Part shown: positions 14,392 through 22,876 of the stretch, in pieces | Numbering within the stretch: position 1 is the first letter of the stretch | How the letters are laid out: every line of letters starts with the position of its first letter | Source: a virus | Length of the DNA: 39,627 nt | Direction: 5' to 3' (one strand) | IMG/VR virus record: IMGVR_UViG_3300010373_000026 | Span: 1-39,627 of that record | Program-made: the position numbers and the translations under genes | Notes under the pieces: model-generated | What the model was told of the DNA's origin: nothing | Seen by the model: only the letters and a program-made list of their open reading frames with translations | Databases searched by the model: none

Positions 14392-14940
14392 ATGTCCGAA
14401 CAAAGCCAAGCCCTCATCCGTTTCAAGCCCGGCTGGGAGCGTGACGGCGTTTCCGAAGACGGCCTTCCGCGCTTCCGCGCCACGGTGCGCATCGTCAAGG
14501 AAGTGCCGCCGCTGACCAAGGTCGAATATCTCGCCACCGAGCAGGATTTCGACGAAAACCCCGGCCCCTATGCCCTGTTCCTGAAAGAGGAAGAAGCCCG
14601 CCACCAAGAGCCCCGGGAGGATGGTTTCCCGCTGGCGCTCTGGCCTGCTGTCAACCCGGCCCAGTTTCAAGCGCTGGCGCACCGCGACATCAACACGGTC
14701 GAACAGCTGATGAAGTACGCCGACAGGCGCGGCAACGACGCCATGCCCGGCGAGTTCAAAGAGCTTGCAGAGCGGGCAAAGGTCATGATCGCCATGACCT
14801 CGCAAATCGGCAAATTCGAGGAATTGATCCGCGATCTGAAAGGCGAGCGAGACGCGCTTGTCGAGCAGACCGCCGAGCAGCGCGCGACGATCTCGGCCCA
14901 GAACAGCCAGATTGCAGCCATGCGCCAGAAGGCGGCCTAA
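14392..14940 (+). CDS. Head-region protein with C-terminal coiled coil (182 aa)
   Basis: Not recognised as a named family. The N-terminal half (about 1-85) is beta-rich and charged (ALIRFKPGWERDGV, RFRATVRIVKEVPPLTKVEY). The C-terminal half is helical and ends in a coiled coil (about 135-182, including RDLKGERDALVEQTAEQRAT). CAAGGAG lies upstream of the ATG. Position between coat and the connector-like gene suggests a structural or assembly protein. Confidence 0.75.
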   Translation: MSEQSQALIRFKPGWERDGVSEDGLPRFRATVRIVKEVPPLTKVEYLATEQDFDENPGPYALFLKEEEARHQEPREDGFPLALWPAVNPAQFQALAHRDINTVEQLMKYADRRGNDAMPGEFKELAERAKVMIAMTSQIGKFEELIRDLKGERDALVEQTAEQRATISAQNSQIAAMRQKAA

Positions 14941-15417
14941 ATGCCCGGGCTCGTCAGCGTCATTCAAGCCGTATCCGCCGCCTCGCAAGAGATCGGCATT
15001 TCACAGAAGCCGGTCGCCTCCGTCGTCGGCTCGAATGATCAAGATATCGCCCAGATGCTGGCGCTGCTCGACGTGGTCGCCGATGAGGTGTTGCTGGAGG
15101 AACCTTACAAAACCACGCTCGGCGATGGCTTCTACATCGTCGACCCGACGACCGGCGATTTCAAGCAGGCCGTCACCGCTGACAGTGACCTGATCGCCTT
15201 CGACCGCCGGCTGACAATCGACGGTTTGAAGTACCGTTTCCTCAAGGCCAAGGGTCTCGAATTCGGCGAGGAATTGCGCGATTTTGAGACCCGCCTCAAC
15301 AAGCTGGGGGCGCGGGCGAATGGCCGCGTCCTCGACCTCGACGCGGCGGCCGGCTGCGGCGACCGCTGGGGCTCGCCGTGGGGCAACATCGCAACGCCGG
15401 GGGGCCGCGTCCAATGA
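14941..15417 (+). CDS. Putative head-tail connector protein (158 aa)
   Basis: Identified mainly by place, just before the gp10-like hub, where P22-like phages carry the head-completion (gp4-type) adaptor. It is predicted helical, with acidic stretches (DIAQMLALLDVVADEVLLEE) and a central turn-rich region (GDGFYIVDPTTGDFKQAV). The start is contiguous with the previous stop and the end overlaps the next start as ATGA. No catalytic motif is seen. Confidence 0.65.
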   Translation: MPGLVSVIQAVSAASQEIGISQKPVASVVGSNDQDIAQMLALLDVVADEVLLEEPYKTTLGDGFYIVDPTTGDFKQAVTADSDLIAFDRRLTIDGLKYRFLKAKGLEFGEELRDFETRLNKLGARANGRVLDLDAAAGCGDRWGSPWGNIATPGGRVQ

Positions 15418-16976
15418 GGATGCTACCCTCCCGCTACCTCAACCCGAGGCCCGCGCAGATTAAGCGGCAGGTCGCCGCCCTTCGGCACGTCAGCGCGCCG
15501 CTCAAGGGCCTGTCGCTCTCGTCGAAACTGACGCCCGGCGACCCGCTTTCGGCCGTTGTCCTCGACAACTGGGTGATCGAACCGAACCGCATTGTAAGTC
15601 GGCCCGGCACCGAACTGGCGCTTACGCACGGCACCGCCCCGATTGAAACGCTGGTGCCGTTCTACGGCTCGCCGAACAAGATCGCGGCGGCGACCGGCGG
15701 CGCGCTGGTCCTGCTCGACAACACTGTGATTTCGTCGGGATGGCTCGGCAACGACTGGTCTTGGACCTCGTTTTCCAACCTGTCGGCGACGAAATACACT
15801 GTGATGGTGAACGGCTCGGCCGGCGTCGTTTCGTGGGATGGCACGACGACGACGGTTGAGACCGTCACGGCACCGGTCGGCGAGGCTTGGATAGTGCCCG
15901 CCAACTTCGACAAAGTGCTGTCACACATGAACCGGCTCTGGTTTGCCGACGCCTCCAATCTGGCGGTCTATTATCTGCCAATCCAGAGCAAGAGCGGCAC
16001 GCTTAAATTCATCCCGCTTAACGCCGTCTTCAAGCGCGGCGGATCGATCCGCGCGCTCTACACTTGGACGCTCGACGGCGGCTTCGGCATGGAGGACCAG
16101 CTTGTCATTTTCTCGACCAATGGCGAGGCGGTCGTTTACCGTGGCCTCGACCCAGACACCGATTTTTCGCTGGTCGGCATTTACCGTTTCGACAGCCCCA
16201 TGTCGAAGCACTCTGTCGTCAACTGGGGCGGCGATCTCTACTGCCTGATCTCGACCGGCCTTGTGCCGATGTCGACCCTGATGCGCGCCGAAAGCGAGCA
16301 ACTCGGCAAGAGCGACCGCGACGTTTTCACGGCCTTTCAAGAGGTGTCGGCGATCCGGCGCGACGCGCCCGGATGGATGGTGATCAACAACCCCGGCGGC
16401 GGGTCACTGATCTGCAACATGCCGCAGGGCGGCATCAACACCTACAAGCAGATGGTCCGCTTCATGCCCAACCCGGTCTGGGCGTCGTGGTCGAACCTGC
16501 CGGCGCGCTGCTGGGGCTGGGTCAATGACCGGCTCTTTTTCGGGTCCGACAACGGCAAAGTCTACGAGATGAGCGCCGACTTTTTGAACGACGACGGCCA
16601 GCCGATCAAGATCGACGTGCAGGCCGCTTGGTCCAATTACGGCACCCCGGCAAACAAGCTTTTCAAGATGATCCTCCCCTATGTCGAAAGCGACGGCGTG
16701 CCGATGCCGTTCATCGATATGAAAGTGGATTACGACCTCTCGCCGCCCTTCAATCAGCCCGACGTTTCGGCCGGCGGCGCTGGCGGCGGCACATGGGACG
16801 TTGCCCCGTGGGACACGTCAGATTGGGGCCTGTCGCTCATCCCCTATCAGAATTGGAGCGGCGTCGGCGTGCTGGGCCGCGTCGGCGCGCCGCGCCTCGT
16901 CGCACTGGTCAAGGATTGCCAGTTCACCCTTAACGGCTGGGATGTCCTTTACGAGACCGGGAGCGTGTTCGGATGA
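15414..16976 (+). CDS. P22 gp10-like tail hub / DNA stabilisation protein
   Basis: A 520-residue beta-rich protein resembling the gp10 family of packaged-DNA stabilisation and tail-hub proteins. The N-terminal motif DPLSAVVLDNWVIEPNRIVS (Asn and Pro/Arg positions) is typical. Repeated blade-like segments follow (TLVPFYGSPNKIAAATGG, KYTVMVNGSAGVVSWDG, HMNRLWFADASNLAVYYLP). The ATG at 15414 is chosen because it makes a four-base overlap with the upstream stop. It likely closes the portal channel and carries the fibres. Confidence 0.85.
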   Translation: MRMLPSRYLNPRPAQIKRQVAALRHVSAPLKGLSLSSKLTPGDPLSAVVLDNWVIEPNRIVSRPGTELALTHGTAPIETLVPFYGSPNKIAAATGGALVLLDNTVISSGWLGNDWSWTSFSNLSATKYTVMVNGSAGVVSWDGTTTTVETVTAPVGEAWIVPANFDKVLSHMNRLWFADASNLAVYYLPIQSKSGTLKFIPLNAVFKRGGSIRALYTWTLDGGFGMEDQLVIFSTNGEAVVYRGLDPDTDFSLVGIYRFDSPMSKHSVVNWGGDLYCLISTGLVPMSTLMRAESEQLGKSDRDVFTAFQEVSAIRRDAPGWMVINNPGGGSLICNMPQGGINTYKQMVRFMPNPVWASWSNLPARCWGWVNDRLFFGSDNGKVYEMSADFLNDDGQPIKIDVQAAWSNYGTPANKLFKMILPYVESDGVPMPFIDMKVDYDLSPPFNQPDVSAGGAGGGTWDVAPWDTSDWGLSLIPYQNWSGVGVLGRVGAPRLVALVKDCQFTLNGWDVLYETGSVFG

Positions 16977-17464
16977 ACATTTCGTTTGCTCCCCTCGACT
17001 TCGACGCCGCCCAGTTTCTGAGCGAGGAAACCGGCATCGATTTTCGCCGCACAGATTTTCGCCATCCCAGCTGGTTTTGCGTCACCGCCCGGCGCGACGA
17101 CGGGTCGATGATGGGCGTTCTGGCGTGCGAATTTAAGACCAGCTTCGACGTGCATTTCTCGACCGCGATCTGCGATCAGCGCTGCATGTCGCGCAAGCTG
17201 TTGTCGACGATCTTTACAGCGCTGTTTTCGCAGGCTGTGCGCATCACGGCGCTGGTGCATCCCGACAACCTGACAGCGGTCGAGCAGACCCGGCGCATGG
17301 GCTTCGTTTACGAGGGCTTCATGCGCCTCGGCGTCGAGGGCACGCGCGACGCGCTCATGTTCGGGATGCTGCGCAGCGACTGCCGGTTCCTGCCCGGTTT
17401 CGATCCCGCCCGCGCTTCGATGCGCCCGCTCAATATTGGGGGTTTCCATGGTCTCCACTCCTAG
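16973..17464 (+). CDS. GNAT-like N-acetyltransferase fold protein
   Basis: A 163-residue protein with GNAT-like features: a central strand (SMMGVLACEF), a helix after a basic turn (CMSRKLLSTIFTALF), and the C-terminal block VHPDNLTAVEQTRRMGFVYE, characteristic of the last GNAT strand/helix (neighbouring residue, then GFxxEG). The acetyl-CoA loop is degenerate (CDQRCMSRKL), so activity is uncertain. It lies between hub and ejection-type genes, where GNAT-like proteins recur in podovirus-type genomes. Start overlaps the hub stop by four bases. Confidence 0.75.
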   Translation: MNISFAPLDFDAAQFLSEETGIDFRRTDFRHPSWFCVTARRDDGSMMGVLACEFKTSFDVHFSTAICDQRCMSRKLLSTIFTALFSQAVRITALVHPDNLTAVEQTRRMGFVYEGFMRLGVEGTRDALMFGMLRSDCRFLPGFDPARASMRPLNIGGFHGLHS

Positions 17465-18590
17465 CCCTCCCAATCCCTACGATCAGGCGTCGGCCCAGCA
17501 ATCGGCCGACCTCTACGGCAGCGCCGCGTCGTCGATCATCAACAATGCCAATGAGACCAACCCCTATGGGTCGGTCAGCTATAACAATATCGGCTACGAA
17601 ACCCTCTATGACGCGAACGGCAAGGCAACCTATGTGCCCCGCTATTCGCGCGACGTGCAGCTGTCACCAGACCAGCAAAAACTGCTGGGCCTCCAGACGC
17701 AGGCGCAGGGCAACGCCGGACAGGCGGCGGTCACGGCAAGCGCCAATCTGGCCGACCAATTCCAGACCAGCCTAGACCCGTCGAAGTGGCAAGCGTGGTC
17801 GACCGGGCAGGCCCCGCAGGACGTGCGGCAGGATCAAGCGCCGACCGACCGCGCGGCGGTGCAAGACGCGATGATGTCGCGCTATAACGAGACCGCCGCC
17901 AAGCAGAACGCCAGCGACGACGCCCAGCTGGCCGCGCGTGGCCTCAACCCGGGCTCGCAAGGCTACGGCAGCGTTGCCGACACCCGCGCCCGGGCGTTCA
18001 CCGATGCGACCAATCAGGCCTATCTGGCGAGCGGCGACGAGAGCCGCGCGGCGCAGCAGGCTTACAATGCGGCCGGCGCGCAACAGTATTCGCAGAACGC
18101 CGACTATGCGTCGTTCCTCAACAACCTGCGGCAAGGCCAGCAGCAGAGCGACACGGCCCTGCGAAACCAGCTGCCAAACGAGGTCGCGGCCCTCATGGGT
18201 ATGGGCCAAGTCACGGTGCCGCAATTCCAGCCTTTCAGCCGGCAGGGCGTCAATTCAGCGCCGGTCGGCCAGTACATGAGCGACGCCTATCAAAACCAGC
18301 TGCAAGCGTCGAATGCGGCCAATCAAGGCATCTTCGGTCTGGGCTCGTCGCTCATCGGCGCGCTGCCATTTTCCGACCGCCGCCTGAAAGACGAGATCGA
18401 GCCGCTCGGCACCACCTTGGCCGGCCTCCCGCTCTACAGCTACCGCTTTAAGGACGGCTCGCCGGCAATCGGCGTGATGGCCGATGAGGTGCGCCAGATG
18501 CACCCCGACGCGGTGCGCCAGCGCGGCGGTTTCGACGTGGTCGACTACGGCCTTCTGCATTCTCGACATCAAGGAGCTTTCCATGGGTAG
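17448..18590 (+). CDS. Ala/Gln-rich virion protein with C-terminal S74-like domain
   Basis: A 380-residue protein. Residues 1-300 are Ala/Gln/Asn-rich and helical, resembling ejection or tail proteins (YGSAASSIINNANETNPYG). The C-terminus carries the mark of the Peptidase S74 intramolecular chaperone: PFSDRRLKDEIEPLG (Ser/Lys dyad context SDxRLK), then AIGVMADEVRQMHPDAV and VVDYGLL. The final helix usual in such domains is absent. ATG 17448 with GGGGG upstream is preferred to a TTG at 17436. It overlaps the preceding gene by 17 bases. Confidence 0.82.
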   Translation: MVSTPSPPNPYDQASAQQSADLYGSAASSIINNANETNPYGSVSYNNIGYETLYDANGKATYVPRYSRDVQLSPDQQKLLGLQTQAQGNAGQAAVTASANLADQFQTSLDPSKWQAWSTGQAPQDVRQDQAPTDRAAVQDAMMSRYNETAAKQNASDDAQLAARGLNPGSQGYGSVADTRARAFTDATNQAYLASGDESRAAQQAYNAAGAQQYSQNADYASFLNNLRQGQQQSDTALRNQLPNEVAALMGMGQVTVPQFQPFSRQGVNSAPVGQYMSDAYQNQLQASNAANQGIFGLGSSLIGALPFSDRRLKDEIEPLGTTLAGLPLYSYRFKDGSPAIGVMADEVRQMHPDAVRQRGGFDVVDYGLLHSRHQGAFHG

Positions 18591-18942
18591 CAGCGGCGGC
18601 GGCGGCAGTTCAAAACCATCCGGCACGGCACCCCCGCCGCCGGCCAACAAGATCATCCCGCAGGGCCAATCGACGCCCTATCACCCGCAGTTCATCAATT
18701 TTCTGGGTGACACAAACGTTCCCTCCCGGGGGCTCACGCCTGAAATGCTTGCGGCGATCATGGCGACCCAGAGCGGGCCGCCGCCCAGCGCTGCGGGCTC
18801 GACCTCGTCGAACGTCGCACCGCCGCCGGCCGCCGCCGGGCGCGATGCTCTCGCCCGCGTGATGCGCGGCGGCGGCGAGGGCGGCGCGAGCCATACCGGC
18901 GCGGGCAGTGGCGGCAATAGTGGCGGCTGGGGAGGCCATTGA
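18583..18942 (+). CDS. Gly/Ser/Pro-rich small virion protein (119 aa)
   Basis: Not recognised. It starts at ATG 18583 behind a perfect AAGGAG (18571-18576), overlapping the previous gene by eight bases. The first 12 residues and the last 25 are glycine/serine-rich (GSSGGGGSS; GGGEGGASHTGAGSGGNSGG), probably flexible, and a conserved-looking middle (NKIIPQGQSTPYHPQFINFL, TPEMLAAIMA) may form a short structured part. Small tail-associated protein by context. Confidence 0.65.
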   Translation: MGSSGGGGSSKPSGTAPPPPANKIIPQGQSTPYHPQFINFLGDTNVPSRGLTPEMLAAIMATQSGPPPSAAGSTSSNVAPPPAAAGRDALARVMRGGGEGGASHTGAGSGGNSGGWGGH

Positions 18943-18945
18943 GCC

Positions 18946-19794
18946 ATGGCCATGACCGAGGTCGAAGCCTACATCCGGCAACGTGCGCCGCTCTACGGCA
19001 TTGACCCGGATGTCGCCGTGCGCGTGGCGCGTGGCGAAGGCGGCCTGCAAAACCCCTACCGGCGCGGCGAGGGGCCTGCCCCGAAAAGCCAAGACCCCCG
19101 CTTCGGTAAGCTCGAAAACTCCTTTGGCCCTCTCCAGCTGTACGTGAGCGGCACCGGGGCGGGCCTCGGCGACCGCGCGCTTGCCGCCGGCATCGACCCG
19201 GCCACGAACTGGCAGGGCGGCGTCGACTACGCGCTAAACGAGGCCAGTCAAAAGGGCTGGGGCCAATGGTATGGCGCGAAGGCGCAAGGCATTACCGGGA
19301 TGATGGGCATTGGCGGCCGGCCCGCTGGCGCGCCCGCGCCGCAGGGTGCCGCCCCGCCTGTCATGGATGGCCCCAAGGGCGATGAGCAGGTGCGCCCGGC
19401 CGGTTACTCGACGCGCCCGCAAGGCCCCGTCGAGGCCGCAGGCGGCGGCTACGGTTCGGACCCCGTAAATCCGGCCATGCAGCCGCCCATGGCGGGCGGG
19501 CGCAACGATCTGGCGTCTGTGATGGCCGGGCAGGCTGGAGGCCCTCCAGCGGCCCCGCCTGCCTCGGCTGGGGCCTCTTTTCTGAAAAACCTCACCAAGT
19601 CGCTTGGCGGGATGGATAACCCGTTCGGCGGTGCCGAGACGGGAGCGCCGCGCGGCGGTGCCATGCCGCAGCCGGCGGCGGCCCGCGTCGATCAGGGCGA
19701 CGTGCCGACCATCGACCCGCAGGCGGCCGAAATGCAGCGCCAGATGCTGGCGCAAGCGCTGATGCGTCTCAATTCGGGGAAGCTCTATGGCTAG
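18946..19794 (+). CDS. Virion transglycosylase-like protein (282 aa)
   Basis: The N-terminal about 110 residues look like a lytic-transglycosylase/lysozyme-like domain: YGIDPDVAVRVARGEGGL with catalytic Glu at about residue 31, then SFGPLQLYVSGTGAGLG, equivalent to the family's SxGxxQ motif. The remainder is Pro/Gly/Ala-rich linker with two helical segments, the last (QRQMLAQALMRLNSGKLYG) at the C-terminus. It is predicted to open a local peptidoglycan hole during genome entry, distinct from the GH25 endolysin used at exit. Confidence 0.82.
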   Translation: MAMTEVEAYIRQRAPLYGIDPDVAVRVARGEGGLQNPYRRGEGPAPKSQDPRFGKLENSFGPLQLYVSGTGAGLGDRALAAGIDPATNWQGGVDYALNEASQKGWGQWYGAKAQGITGMMGIGGRPAGAPAPQGAAPPVMDGPKGDEQVRPAGYSTRPQGPVEAAGGGYGSDPVNPAMQPPMAGGRNDLASVMAGQAGGPPAAPPASAGASFLKNLTKSLGGMDNPFGGAETGAPRGGAMPQPAAARVDQGDVPTIDPQAAEMQRQMLAQALMRLNSGKLYG

Positions 19795-21079
19795 GATTGC
19801 CTCCACCACCTCGGCCGGCGTTCCGGTATCCGACCCGACCGGCGGGATGACCATCGACGCGCTGCTGGCCCGGCAGAAGATGCTGGCCGAGCAGGCCGGC
19901 CAGATTGCCGCGCCTCGGCAGATGATTTCGCCGTGGCAGGGCGCGGCCCAGCTTGGCCAAACGTTCGTCAACCGCCTGAAAGAAACCCAGACCGAGGACC
20001 AGCTTAAGGCCGGCCGCGCGGCGCTGGCGCAAATCATGAGCGGCATTGATCCGGCCAGCGGCGCGACCTCGGCGCAGACCGGCGAGGCCTACCAGATTGA
20101 CCCCGATCTTGGCCTTAAGCTGATGGATCAGGCAATTCAGGCGCGCCGGGAGGCCGCCGCCCAGCAGCTGCACCAGAGCGAGCGCACGCAGGACCGGCAG
20201 TGGACCGTCGAGGACACCGCCGCCGCCGCCCAGCGTGCCGAGGAAGCCCGCAAAGAGCAGGAAGCTTTCCAGAGCGGCCAGACCGACAAGACCCAGACGT
20301 TTCAGCAGAGCCAACAGGAACGGTCGCAAAAATTCGCCGCCGATCAGGCCGCCGCCGGCCGTGCCAATTACGGCCCAGTCATCACGGGCGACGCGGCAAG
20401 GGCGGTCGGCCTCGACGGCACCAAGAGCTACCAGAAGAACAGCACCACCGGGCAATATGACCCGATTGGCACGGGCTCGGGCGTCACCATCAACACGGGC
20501 GACACCTCGTCGAAGCTCGCCGGCAAGTTCGACGAGAAAGAGGGCGAGGACTGGGCCGGGCTGGTCACTGCCGGCGCAAAGGCCGGCGCGACGATGAACG
20601 ACCTGCAACTGCTCGACCAGCTGGGCAAGGTCGCGCCGCAAGGTCCGGTGCCCGGCTTCATTCAAAAGCTGGTGCCCGGCGCAAGCAGCGCGGGACAGGC
20701 GTTCCAATCCATCGTCAAGCGGGTCGCGCCGACCATGCGCGCGGTCGGCTCGGGCTCGACCTCGGACATCGAATATAACGGCATGCTGGACAGCCTGCCG
20801 TCGCTCGGCAACTACCCCGAGGCAAACCAGCTGATTTCGGGAATGATGAAGGCCAAGGCCGGCCTCGACATCAAGCGCGCCGACATCGTCACGGCATGGC
20901 GCAATGGCGACCTGAAAGACGGCGAGGCGCGCAGCCAGCTTGCCGCCCTCAATCGCCAGTCGATCATGTCGCCGGAACTGGAGGCGCTCATCGCCAACAC
21001 CAAGCGTCCCGACGCCGCGCCGGGCGCTGCGCCCGACGCCCCGGCACCCGGCGGCTGGACTGTGGAGGAAATGCCCTAA
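19787..21079 (+). CDS. Putative internal/ejection protein (430 aa)
   Basis: Role inferred from place and composition. A long Gln/Ala/Glu-rich helical stretch (about residues 95-190, for example DPDLGLKLMDQAIQARREAA and KTQTFQQSQQERSQKF) is followed by a mixed domain (about 230-400, with DEKEGEDWAGLVTAGAKAGA, LDSLPSLGNYPEANQLISGM). Podoviruses eject such proteins with the DNA to build the periplasmic conduit. It overlaps the transglycosylase-like gene by eight bases; its stop shares one base with the next start (TAATG). Confidence 0.75.
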   Translation: MARIASTTSAGVPVSDPTGGMTIDALLARQKMLAEQAGQIAAPRQMISPWQGAAQLGQTFVNRLKETQTEDQLKAGRAALAQIMSGIDPASGATSAQTGEAYQIDPDLGLKLMDQAIQARREAAAQQLHQSERTQDRQWTVEDTAAAAQRAEEARKEQEAFQSGQTDKTQTFQQSQQERSQKFAADQAAAGRANYGPVITGDAARAVGLDGTKSYQKNSTTGQYDPIGTGSGVTINTGDTSSKLAGKFDEKEGEDWAGLVTAGAKAGATMNDLQLLDQLGKVAPQGPVPGFIQKLVPGASSAGQAFQSIVKRVAPTMRAVGSGSTSDIEYNGMLDSLPSLGNYPEANQLISGMMKAKAGLDIKRADIVTAWRNGDLKDGEARSQLAALNRQSIMSPELEALIANTKRPDAAPGAAPDAPAPGGWTVEEMP

Positions 21080-22737
21080 TGGCAACCTTCATCGTCACCG
21101 GCCCAGACGGCAAGCGCTACAAGGTCACGGGCGACGGCACCGCCGACGACGCGCTTAAGCAGGTCCAGCAGCAGGCCGCCCAGCCCTCGACCGCACAGGA
21201 CATTATGTCGACGATCCCCGCCGCCCTGCGGCGCGGGACCGAAATGCTGGCCGGCGCTCCCGGCGACATGAACGCGCTAACCCAGAGCGTCGCCGGCCGC
21301 GTGTCGCGCGCCCTGTTCGGCGACAAGGCGACCGAGACGATGAAATCCTATGTGCCGGTCGGCCTGCGCTCGGAAGGCGTCACGACGCCCGACGTGCAGC
21401 GCACAACCGAGCAGTTCATGGGGCCGAGCTATCAGCCCAAGACGACGCCCGGGAGGTATGTCGGCGCGGCGGTCGAGCAGGTGCCCGGCGCTTTCGCCGG
21501 CCCCGGCGGCAAGGCGCAGAAAATCTTGGCGGCGGTGCTGGGCGGCACGGCCGGCGAGTTCGTCGGCGAGCATACAGACAACCCATGGGCCAAGGCTGGC
21601 GCGCAAGTCGCCGGCACTCTGGCAGGCTTCCACACTCCCGGCCTTGCGCCTGTCCAGTCGGCCCGCGCCGCCGCCCGTGACGCCAACGTTGCGGCGCTCG
21701 ACGCCGAGGGCGTCCCCATGACCGCCGGCCAGCGCACCGGCAGCAAGGCGGCCCAGTATCTGGAAACCGAGCTTGGCGGCTCTGGCTATGGCGATTTCGT
21801 CGACCGCCAGCGGTCGGCCTTCACGGATGCCACCATGCGACGCCTCGGCGAGCCCCCGGGCGGCTCTGCCCTGCCGGAAGACATCACCCGCGCCCGCCAG
21901 AATATCGGCTCTCGGTTCGATCAGCTGGCCGCCACGACGCAAACGCCCTTCGACCAGACGCTGCAAAACCGGCTGCTGCAAACGGCGGTCGACTACGGCG
22001 AGACCGCGCCGGCCGTGGTGCCGGCGGTCAATGGCATGATGAACCGCATGGCCGAACTGGCGGCCAACAATGGCGGCCACCTCACTGGCCAAAACTATCA
22101 GGAAATGACGACCCGGTTGCGCGAACTGGCCGACAAGGCCGACGCGCCGACCGCCGCCGCGCTCGACGATTTCCGCGATACCCTCGACGACGCGGTGCAG
22201 CGCACCCTGTCGGGAGACACCCTGCACCAGTGGCGACAGGCCCGCGCGCAATGGGCCAACCTCAACACGGTTCGGCGGGCGATGACCGGGGCCGGCGTCG
22301 AGGCGGCAAGCGGACAGGTCGACCCGGGCCGGCTGCGCTCGGCGATCACGGGAGGCGGCAACGACGCTTCGACCGTCGCCGAGGGCCGATCTGGCATGAC
22401 CGATCTGGCAAACGCCGGGGTCGGCGTGATGAAAGACACGCCCGGCAACTCGGGATCGGCCGGCCGCCTCGCCGCGCGTGCCATTCCGGCGGCTGCGGCG
22501 GGCATCGGCGGTCACATGCTTTCGGGAGGGGATTGGCCAACTGCGGCGCTGGCGGCGTCGGCGGGCTTGGCTGCGCCTGAGATCATGGGCCGGGCTGTGA
22601 TGTCGCCTCTCGGCCAGTCTGCGCTTTCGGGTCCAAGCGATACCCAGCGCATGCTTTTGGCCGCCCTGCTTGCAGGGCGACCGAGCGCTTTCAATGGTGC
22701 TGGAGGGTCGCCAGCGCCAGCAGGGGGGCGCAGATGA
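21079..22737 (+). CDS. Putative internal/ejection protein with hydrophobic segments (552 aa)
   Basis: Starts at ATG 21079, sharing one base with the upstream TAA; a longer frame upstream is a shadow. The N-terminal 35 residues (MATFIVTGPDGKRYKVTGDG, then a helix) resemble a short beta-hairpin domain found at the start of many phage internal proteins. Two Gly/Ala-rich hydrophobic regions (about 145-190 and 470-520, for example AAVLGGTAGEFVGEH and IPAAAAGIGGHMLSG) could insert in the host membrane. The middle is helical and soluble. Predicted part of the DNA-ejection conduit. Confidence 0.75.
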   Translation: MATFIVTGPDGKRYKVTGDGTADDALKQVQQQAAQPSTAQDIMSTIPAALRRGTEMLAGAPGDMNALTQSVAGRVSRALFGDKATETMKSYVPVGLRSEGVTTPDVQRTTEQFMGPSYQPKTTPGRYVGAAVEQVPGAFAGPGGKAQKILAAVLGGTAGEFVGEHTDNPWAKAGAQVAGTLAGFHTPGLAPVQSARAAARDANVAALDAEGVPMTAGQRTGSKAAQYLETELGGSGYGDFVDRQRSAFTDATMRRLGEPPGGSALPEDITRARQNIGSRFDQLAATTQTPFDQTLQNRLLQTAVDYGETAPAVVPAVNGMMNRMAELAANNGGHLTGQNYQEMTTRLRELADKADAPTAAALDDFRDTLDDAVQRTLSGDTLHQWRQARAQWANLNTVRRAMTGAGVEAASGQVDPGRLRSAITGGGNDASTVAEGRSGMTDLANAGVGVMKDTPGNSGSAGRLAARAIPAAAAGIGGHMLSGGDWPTAALAASAGLAAPEIMGRAVMSPLGQSALSGPSDTQRMLLAALLAGRPSAFNGAGGSPAPAGGRR

Positions 22738-22819
22738 TCAGGGCGATTTTCACGGCGAGCCAGCAATTGCTGATCACCTCGGCGAACTGCTGCGACTTGG
22801 TCAAGGGCTTCACATACAT
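22691..22819 (-). CDS. Antisense small membrane protein (42 aa), moron candidate
   Basis: A short gene on the strand opposite to the whole late block. ATG at 22819 is preceded on its strand by TGGAG about 9 nt away and by a promoter with a 17-bp spacer. The protein has a polar N-terminus (MYVKPLTKSQQFAEVISN) and one membrane helix (WLAVKIALIICAPLLALATL). Its 3' end overlaps the end of the ejection-protein gene by 47 bases. It is too small for family assignment; its own promoter and opposite strand suggest expression in the lysogen, for example in superinfection exclusion, or an antiholin. Confidence 0.6.
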   Translation of the reverse strand: MYVKPLTKSQQFAEVISNCWLAVKIALIICAPLLALATLQHH

Positions 22820-22847
22820 GGCACGGGCTCCAGAGTTTCGAGCCCTC

Positions 22848-22876
22848 AATATAGGCGAATTGAAGCGGGGCTTCAA
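22848..22876 (-). promoter_or_regulatory. Promoter of the antisense membrane protein
   Basis: On the minus strand TTGAAG (plus 22871-22876) lies exactly 17 bp from TATATT (plus 22848-22853), a strong sigma70-like match. The predicted transcript would begin near 22841 and give a leader of about 22 nt. A six-base-pair hairpin (22825-22845) lies in this leader and touches the ribosome site. Confidence 0.6.

Noticed and set aside
18545-18600. Possible frameshift joining the S74-domain protein with the Gly-rich protein
   Set aside because: The alternative frame gives ILDIKEL, which looks like an S74 end, but this comes from the ribosome site AAGGAG of the next gene; no slippery sequence is visible.
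19769-21085. Minus-strand open frame of 438 codons over an ejection gene
   Set aside because: Same GC-driven shadow; the plus strand has overlaps and start sites typical of the late operon.
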